DNA from: Eulemur rufifrons
Lineage: Eukaryota > Chordata > Mammalia > Primates > Lemuridae
Direction of reading: 5' to 3'
DNA length: 64,000 nucleotides
NCBI RefSeq assembly: GCF_041146395.1
Contig: NC_091001.1
Location: 104,678,965-104,742,964, forward strand
Shown here piece after piece: positions 58,716-64,000 of this stretch. The translations under genes were made by a program, and so were the position numbers. The first letter of the stretch is position 1. The number at the start of each line of letters is the position of its first letter. The notes under the pieces were generated by a model, which was not told the DNA's origin, ran no database searches, and worked only from the letters and a program-made list of their open reading frames with translations.

Positions 58716-58905
58716 AAAATTGTAGATTTGGCGGGGCGCGGTGGCTCATGCCTGTAATCTTAGCACTCTGAGAGGCTGAGGTGGGAGGATAACTTGAGCT
58801 CAGGAATTCGAGACCAGCCTGAGCGGCAGTGAGATCCCCATCTCTGAAAAAAAAAAAAAAAAAAAAGGACTTGTATATAAAAAAAAAGAACAAAATTGTA
58901 TATTT
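58716..58905 (+). mobile_element. Alu-type monomer with compound A-tail
   Basis: A single left-monomer-like Alu (58730-58846) starts GGCGGGGCGCGGTGG. It ends in an A-run, then a short unique stretch (GGACTTGTATAT), a second A-run and GAAC. Flanking 14-bp repeats at 58716-58729 and 58892-58905 match at 13 positions, so the unique stretch was part of the inserted RNA. The monomer body fits free left Alu monomers plus a source-locus tail. Confidence 0.8.
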
Positions 58906-59280
58906 ACCTTTCCTCCAATATTTTCTTATGAAAGTTTTCACATATAGCATAGTTGAGAGAATTTTATCATGAACACTCATGTACCCAGCAATGAGACTGA
59001 TTCTATCATTAGTATTTTACCATACATGCTTTATCACACACCTTTCCATTTATTTATCCTCAACTTATCCATTAATCCATCTTATTTTCTGATGCACTTC
59101 AAAGTATATTACAGATCATCTATCTTTGTTTTTAAACAAAATGAAAGACAAACTATTCTCACTTTTAAGTCAATAATTCATTATTTTACAATACATTTTT
59201 ATCAGTTTATTTGCTCATCTCTTGCACTTGCTGATGATTTTTGTATTTATCACTCTATATGCCTCTGGTAGGGCCTATTT
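58906..59280. repeat. L1M 3'UTR-like remnant
   Basis: ATCATGAACACTCATGTACC, TTAGTATTTTACCATACATG and CTTCAAAGTATATTACAGAT resemble an old L1 3'UTR block. It is diverged. Confidence 0.5.
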
Positions 59281-59519
59281 CCCAGTTTGTTGTTCCATGT
59301 AATTTGTAAGTGAGGAAAATGGAGGGGAGGGAATGGCCTGTTTGAATTGTGTAGCAAATTAGAATAAATGAACTTTCAGTAAGGGGCTGGAGATTCCTTC
59401 TTGGCTAAAACCATGCATGAACTTTATATCTATTTTGGCTGCCAAGAGATATTATAAGAGTCTTAGAATATTTATGGAAGGATTGATTGGGATTCTGCAG
59501 GCTTTCTGGAGGAAATAAA

Positions 59520-60060
59520 ATTTCTTGAATTGCTCTCAATATTATTTTATTATAATGATTAAAATTTATACTCTTCATAAAAAGCTAGTGCACCATCCAA
59601 TCAAATACAAATGTATGACACCTATAACAGGTAGTGTTTAAATGCCTAAATTCAATTTTATTATGCAATTTCAAATTTAAAATAGAAGCAATTTCATATG
59701 ATGAATAATCACTTTGGTCTCTAATATGGAGACGCATAAAAGGGTTAAATGCCTAATCATTAATTAATGGCTTTTAGCTTAATGGGTTTTTAAACTGATA
59801 GGAGCCAAAAAGCTGAGTTACTACCAATGAATCTATCAGTTAGCGACAGCTGTACATTGAAGAGGCAAGAGGAGAAAAATGATCTCTTTATGTGAGATAT
59901 TGTTAAGTAACTTTTGTCTAATTTTAAGGTAGAATATTTGTGGCCATCAGCAAAGTGAATGAAAATTATATTTCAGTTCAATTGAGGCGTACTTGATATG
60001 CTGTGAGGATAGGAAGACATAGGAAAACTTTTCTATTTTTTTCCTTCTCATCAAAGGTTT
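59520..60060. other. Repeat-free AT-rich stretch, candidate conserved enhancer
   Basis: No transposon or exon is recognised. The stretch is dense in homeodomain-type cores, including CATTAATTAATGG near 59757 and TTATGCAATTT near 59660, plus ACAGCTGT E-box-like sequence near 59846. The texture resembles vertebrate conserved non-coding elements. The function is inference only. Confidence 0.35.
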
Positions 60061-60210
60061 ATAAAAACATCAGATTATTGCTCTTTAAAATGGGTATATC
60101 ACAGTACCTTTTCTATTAATAATTAGGACTTTAGATAAAAACTATGTTTCAATTCCAGCTTCACCATTAGTAGCATGTGAACTCGGTTGGGTCATAATAA
60201 TTTAGAGCCT

Positions 60211-60383
60211 CAACTTACAAATCTATATCTATATCTATCCATAGAGATAGATATTAACATACTTCTTACAGTGTCACAGAGAGGAGCAGAGATAAGGTAT
60301 AATAAAGTACCTGGTGCAGTGCTTAAATTAGAGTAGGTACACAAAATGTAGCTACTATGATGATGATGATGATGATGACGATG
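60211..60383. repeat. Simple repeats (TATC and ATG types)
   Basis: A TATATC-type tract lies at about 60221-60252 and an (ATG)n tract, with one ATG-to-ACG change near its end, at 60357-60383. They sit within a MIR-like remnant (about 60150-60400). Confidence 0.75.
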
Positions 60384-61039
60384 CCTATTTTGAAATTGTC
60401 TCAAATTTTATTTCAGTCTCATTTCCTTAAGCAGTTCACAGACTTATTTGTGTTGGTTATTTGGAAAACATAATTTTTCTTTTTAGAATGATTTATTCAT
60501 GACTTAAAGTATCTTTGAACCAAATGATGGAATTCAGCTAAATTAAGAAATCGATTAGATGCCCATAATAGTACATGGCAACCAAACTCTGGGTTTTGAT
60601 GCATAGAAACACAACTCAAACTAGCTTAAGCATAAAAGAGAACGCACTGGATCAATTACCTGGGAAGATGGAAGTACATAGGTACTACTTTTTCAGGCAT
60701 GCTTATATCAAATGAAGTCTCTACCTCTCTCTCCTCTGTGTTTCTCAATGTGTTAGTTTCATTCTCTCACTATGCAGAAAGGCTTTTCCTATAAAGTGAA
60801 GGGTGGCCACTAGAGCTGTGCATTGCCTCAGCATGACTCCCACCCATGCCGTGTGGGTGGTATTCCTACCTCTTCATATTCTACAGCACCCAATATGGGC
60901 AGAGCTCCCACATTGTCAGTCAAGGGGGCTGGGGAGAGGAGATGTCTGGTGTTCACAATGAAAGATTTGATAAAGTGGCACAGCTGCTGTGCAGAGAAAT
61001 ACTTTGGGGAGACAATGTGTAAAAGAGGTTTTCTGGGAA

Positions 61040-61650
61040 GTCTTTCGTTTATTCAACAAATATTAATAATATATATTTCGTGCTCTGTTCTGTGCCAGGC
61101 ACTGTTATAAATTCTGGGGACATAGTAGGGATGTATAGAGCATCTGTATGTATATAAATAGAGCACTCTTCCCTGGCAGAACTTGCATTTTAATGAATGG
61201 AGACAGAGAATAAACATATTGTATAGTGTTTTAGATGATAACAAGTGTTATGGAAAAAAATAGAGCAGCTCTAGAGAGCTGGAGTTCAGGAAGGGTGGTT
61301 GCAAATTTAAAAATGAGTGGTCACGGTAGGCTTCAGAGAGCAGGTTACATGTGAGCAAAAACTTGAAGGAGATAAGTGAGGGGGGTTGGGAAGCCTTTTA
61401 AGCAGACATACAGCCCTTGCAGAGTCCCTGCAGTGGATGTGTGTTTGTAGAGTTGAGAAACAGCAAGGCCAGTGTGGCTGAAGATAGAGGGAAAAGCAGG
61501 AAATGAAGTGTGAGATTAACTGGTAGCAGCTGGTCTATGATGTAGGGCTTTGAGGTCATTAAGCTTTGAGAGAAAGGAGAGCCATTAGAGGATTCCTGGC
61601 AGAGACTTTTAATTGCATGACTGCCTCCTGCAACTTGATGGATATTATGC
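61040..61650 (+). mobile_element. L2 LINE 3' copy
   Basis: TTATTCAACAAATATTAATA, CTGTGCCAGGCACTGTTATA and GGAGACAGAGAATAAACATA are the L2 3' end, followed by a long upstream-type L2 segment (CAGGTTACATGTGAGCAAAA, CTTTGAGGTCATTAAGC). Confidence 0.75.
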
Positions 61651-61719
61651 AATATAATTCCTTCAGGAAATCTTCAGTATTTGTGTTTCTCTTGAATGTG
61701 AGACAGTGCTAATACTTTG

Positions 61720-62060
61720 TCCATTGTATATTCATTCAGGTTCTCAACCTATTATTTCAACTTTATTGCCCCCACACCCTTTCTCAACTTCGGTTTTATT
61801 CTATTCAGCTTCCTGCTCTCTTCAACTATGTACTTCTTCTTCTGTCTTTGCTCACTCCATTTCCGCCTACTTGAAACGTTCTACTCAAACCTTCTCCACT
61901 GGATTCAAACTCTACCTATTGTTAAGGACCCAGGAAAGCACCGCTTCCCCCAGGAATTCCCTGCAGACCCTCTGGCCTTCATTGCCTTTTCTGTGCTCCT
62001 ATAGCATCCCTCCTAAGGTACTTTTTCATTGTCTTGATCTCTTGCGTTGGTTAATTTTTT
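61720..62060 (+). repeat. L2-like LINE remnant
   Basis: Pyrimidine-rich text with CTTCTCCACTGGATTCAAAC and GGAATTCCCTGCAGACC is suggestive of the L2 3' region. An open stretch here is a by-product of C/T richness. Confidence 0.45.
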
Positions 62061-62309
62061 GGTTGTTTATTTAAAAACCATTGCTTTGAATACTCTGTTA
62101 GGCAAACAAGAGATAAATGAATAGCAGTATTTCTGGGGGCGGGGGCGGGGTGCTTTTGCCATTTGCTTTATAGAAGGTGACTGGATAAGAGACGTTGAGT
62201 AAGTTGGCTGATCTCACGCAGATTAGTTAATAAGGAGTGCACTGGGACTGAGCTCCAAGTCGTACCCAAGACAAGAAATCGTTATCGTCCTTCCTATTCA
62301 TAAAAGGGT

Positions 62310-62960
62310 TAATTCAGCACTTCCTTTCCGCAGCCAGTTCACGCCACGCCCTTCCGCGCGAATCGAAAGCGGCTTCGGCTTGGGAAACTTGTCCAGTGCG
62401 AGATCTCGTAGTGGCTCTCCCTCACCTGCTCCAGTCCCGGGCAAACATGGCGGCCCCCGAGTCAGGGCCGGCTTTGAGTCCGGGCGCTGCAGAGGGCGAG
62501 GAGGAGACGATTCTCTATGATCTGTTGGTCAACACCGAGTGGCCCCCGGAGACAGAAGTGCAGGTGAACCAGGCCCCTCTCCGGCTTCAGCCAGCTTGGC
62601 GCGGGCGCTTTGTGGGCAGAGCCACGTAGCTGGAGCCACGTAGCGGAGGGGAGCTGGGTGGGCGGGGGAGCAGAGCTCGGCAGCTTGTGCGGTCGCCCTG
62701 GCAACGGCACCTTGAGCTAGCGGGGGTCTGGGGCTACCAAGGCGAGGGCGGTGGGTAGTCCTTGAGATTCCTCCAGGGCTCAGATTTAGGTTGTCGAGGA
62801 ACTTTGTGCTCTCAGCCAGGTTCGTTTCTGCTCTGGTTGTCAGTTTCACTCTCTGTAGTTGGAGGGGAGGGCACAGAGCTGGACTGTAGGGTCCTTGTGT
62901 CTGGACTCTAACGTGATCCCTTCTCGCGCGCGGGCTGGCGAGGGCTGGTCTGGGCCGACC
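62310..62960 (+). promoter_or_regulatory. NBAS: CpG-island promoter and 5' end of NBAS
   Basis: A CpG-dense block surrounds the NBAS start codon. It contains an ETS-like CACTTCCTTTCCG near 62320, a CCACGCCC GC-type box near 62344, and AACATGGCGGC (62444-62454) over the start codon, which is one base from the YY1 consensus. No TATA box is seen. Two copies of GGAGCCACGTAGC-like sequence sit almost in tandem at 62618-62645, downstream of the donor. The transcription start is not determinable by eye. Confidence 0.75.
62447..62563 (+). CDS. NBAS: NBAS first coding exon (gene continues past right edge)
   Basis: NBAS (neuroblastoma-amplified sequence) is a large peripheral ER protein of the syntaxin-18/NRZ tethering complex. 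It works in Golgi-to-ER retrograde transport and also supports nonsense-mediated mRNA decay. The exon encodes 39 residues, MAAPESGPALSPG through EWPPETEVQ, which I recognise as the NBAS N-terminus, and stops at a phase-0 donor (GTGAAC at 62564). The ATG has a good context, with A at -3 and G at +4. The frame is open upstream but has no earlier ATG near it. No second NBAS exon is recognisable before position 64000. Orientation opposite to DDX1 agrees with the known mammalian order. Confidence 0.93.
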
Positions 62961-64000
62961 CTCAACCGCGGTGGCGGTGGGAGAATTTTGTAGGACGTTA
63001 TGGTCTTTTCCATAGCTGGCATGCTGCCGGGGAGTGCGGGATCTAACCCCTTACCACTAGATGGGGCAGAATCGTGCCAGTCCTTGTGTATTTCAGTAAA
63101 CAAGCATTTAATAAGTGTGTCCATCCGTCCCGGTGTCCCAGATATTGTGCTTGGTGCTGGGAATAGAGAGATGAATAAACTTTTGTGGAGCTTCCAGTCT
63201 AGGAGGGAGACAATCCAATAAACATACGCTATAGTAGCGGTGTGAGCAAAACATGATACTTTTTTGTGAAGAGTAAGGAGCTACTGACCAGGGTTGGGGT
63301 CTCTGTTAGACAAGGGGTTATAAGGCTTGATAACATATGAACTGGACCTTGGGTTTATCAGTTGTTTCGTAGGGAGGGCCTCCTAGGCCTAGGGTGAAGA
63401 GAAGGAACCACGGATCCACGCCTATTCATCAAATATTGCCCGCCTAACGTGCCAGTTACTGTTTGAGACTCAGAGGAAGCAGCAAGATGAAAAAGACCTT
63501 TATTAAAGATTATGGAGTCCAGCCCATATGAATTCTCTTTTATGTCTTTTCTGAATGTTTCTTTACTGGAGAAACTACACATTTTTAAGCTCATTTTCCT
63601 ATAAAGTTTGTATATTTTTCTTTATAACCTCCTTCCCACTGCAGTTTCTGGGTGTCTTGAATAATGCGTTTTTGTAGATGGACAGAGATCTGCATATATC
63701 ATTGTTTGTCAAGTATTTACTTAGTTTTTCTTTCTCTTGAGCATGGTGAATATTTTGAAGGGTATGTAGCTAGGAGAAAGCTGTTGCTGCCATATAAGGA
63801 TGAGTTTCCATTCCTTAATATTCATTGTTAATTGCAATAATGTTTCAGTATGCTTAACATAAATTGATTTAAAAAAGATAAGCACAGCATCAACTTACAT
63901 TGAAATCTCAAGGCACTTTGTTTTTTTTGGGGGGGGCACTGTTCTATTGATTTCTACATGGTATTGATTTCAACTGTTGAACTATAAGCTCTTGGAGGGC
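62564..64000 (+). other. NBAS: NBAS intron 1 (partial)
   Basis: This begins with the exon 1 donor GTGAAC and runs off the window. The first 400 bases are still CpG-rich. From about 63090 to 63480 it holds an L2 LINE remnant on the plus strand, with recognisable 3'-end phrases of that family. A G-rich run after a T-run lies at 63921-63937. No exon is recognised. Confidence 0.8.

Noticed and set aside
60357..60383. Short tandem units that might suggest a CRISPR-like or coding repeat
   Set aside because: It is a simple ATG trinucleotide microsatellite with no spacers, in an animal genome.
62396..62446. In-frame extension upstream of the NBAS ATG
   Set aside because: The frame is open but starts at a GTG codon, not ATG. 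The ATG at 62447 has a good context and matches the known NBAS N-terminus.
45114..62446. A shared bidirectional promoter for DDX1 and NBAS
   Set aside because: The genes are divergent but about 17 kb apart and each has its own CpG island.
62564..64000. A second NBAS exon in the window
   Set aside because: No segment reads as the next part of NBAS with valid splice borders. The first intron evidently continues past the edge.

Overview
The window is nuclear DNA from a primate, most likely a strepsirrhine of the lemur group. Genes are split by GT-AG introns, two CpG islands mark promoters, and most of the rest is old mammalian repeats (MIR, L2, L1M, MER5, MaLR/MLT and ERVL LTRs). The youngest elements are two dimeric Alus at 11673-12031 and 24239-24580. 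Their middle linker and diagnostic positions match my recollection of the lemur Alu class, not the human AluJ/S/Y forms. No bacterial, plasmid or phage content is visible.

Two protein genes are present, arranged head to head about 17 kb apart. On the minus strand lies the whole coding part of DDX1, the DEAD-box RNA helicase with a SPRY insert. I placed 26 coding exons between 45113 (ATG) and 10945 (stop). They sum to 2223 nt, or 740 codons plus stop, with an open frame and GT-AG borders at all 25 introns. On the plus strand, starting at 62447, is the first coding exon of NBAS (39 codons), which continues beyond the right edge. This DDX1/NBAS neighbourhood is the conserved mammalian arrangement next to MYCN (human 2p24), reversed here.

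Layout: 1-10.7 kb is intergenic DNA downstream of DDX1, with old repeats and a 124-bp dispersed direct duplication. 10.7-45.3 kb is DDX1, whose introns hold Alus, a mariner transposon with both terminal repeats, L1 and L2 relics, a MaLR LTR and a decayed ERV with two LTR-like ends. 44.7-45.3 kb is the DDX1 CpG island. 45.4-62.3 kb is intergenic, dominated by minus-oriented MaLR/MLT LTR remnants plus the 3' part of an ERVL provirus (dUTPase region and MLT2 LTR), then two repeat-poor AT-rich stretches that resemble conserved non-coding DNA. 62.3-63.0 kb is the NBAS CpG island and exon 1, and the remainder is NBAS intron 1.

The two genes are housekeeping-type but not in one pathway. DDX1 acts in RNA metabolism, including tRNA splicing with the RTCB ligase complex. 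NBAS acts in Golgi-to-ER transport and nonsense-mediated decay. I found no new gene system. The most notable local features are an L1-derived direct repeat flanking DDX1 exon 14, a TTTC microsatellite serving as the exon 11 polypyrimidine tract, and the well-bounded mariner copy.
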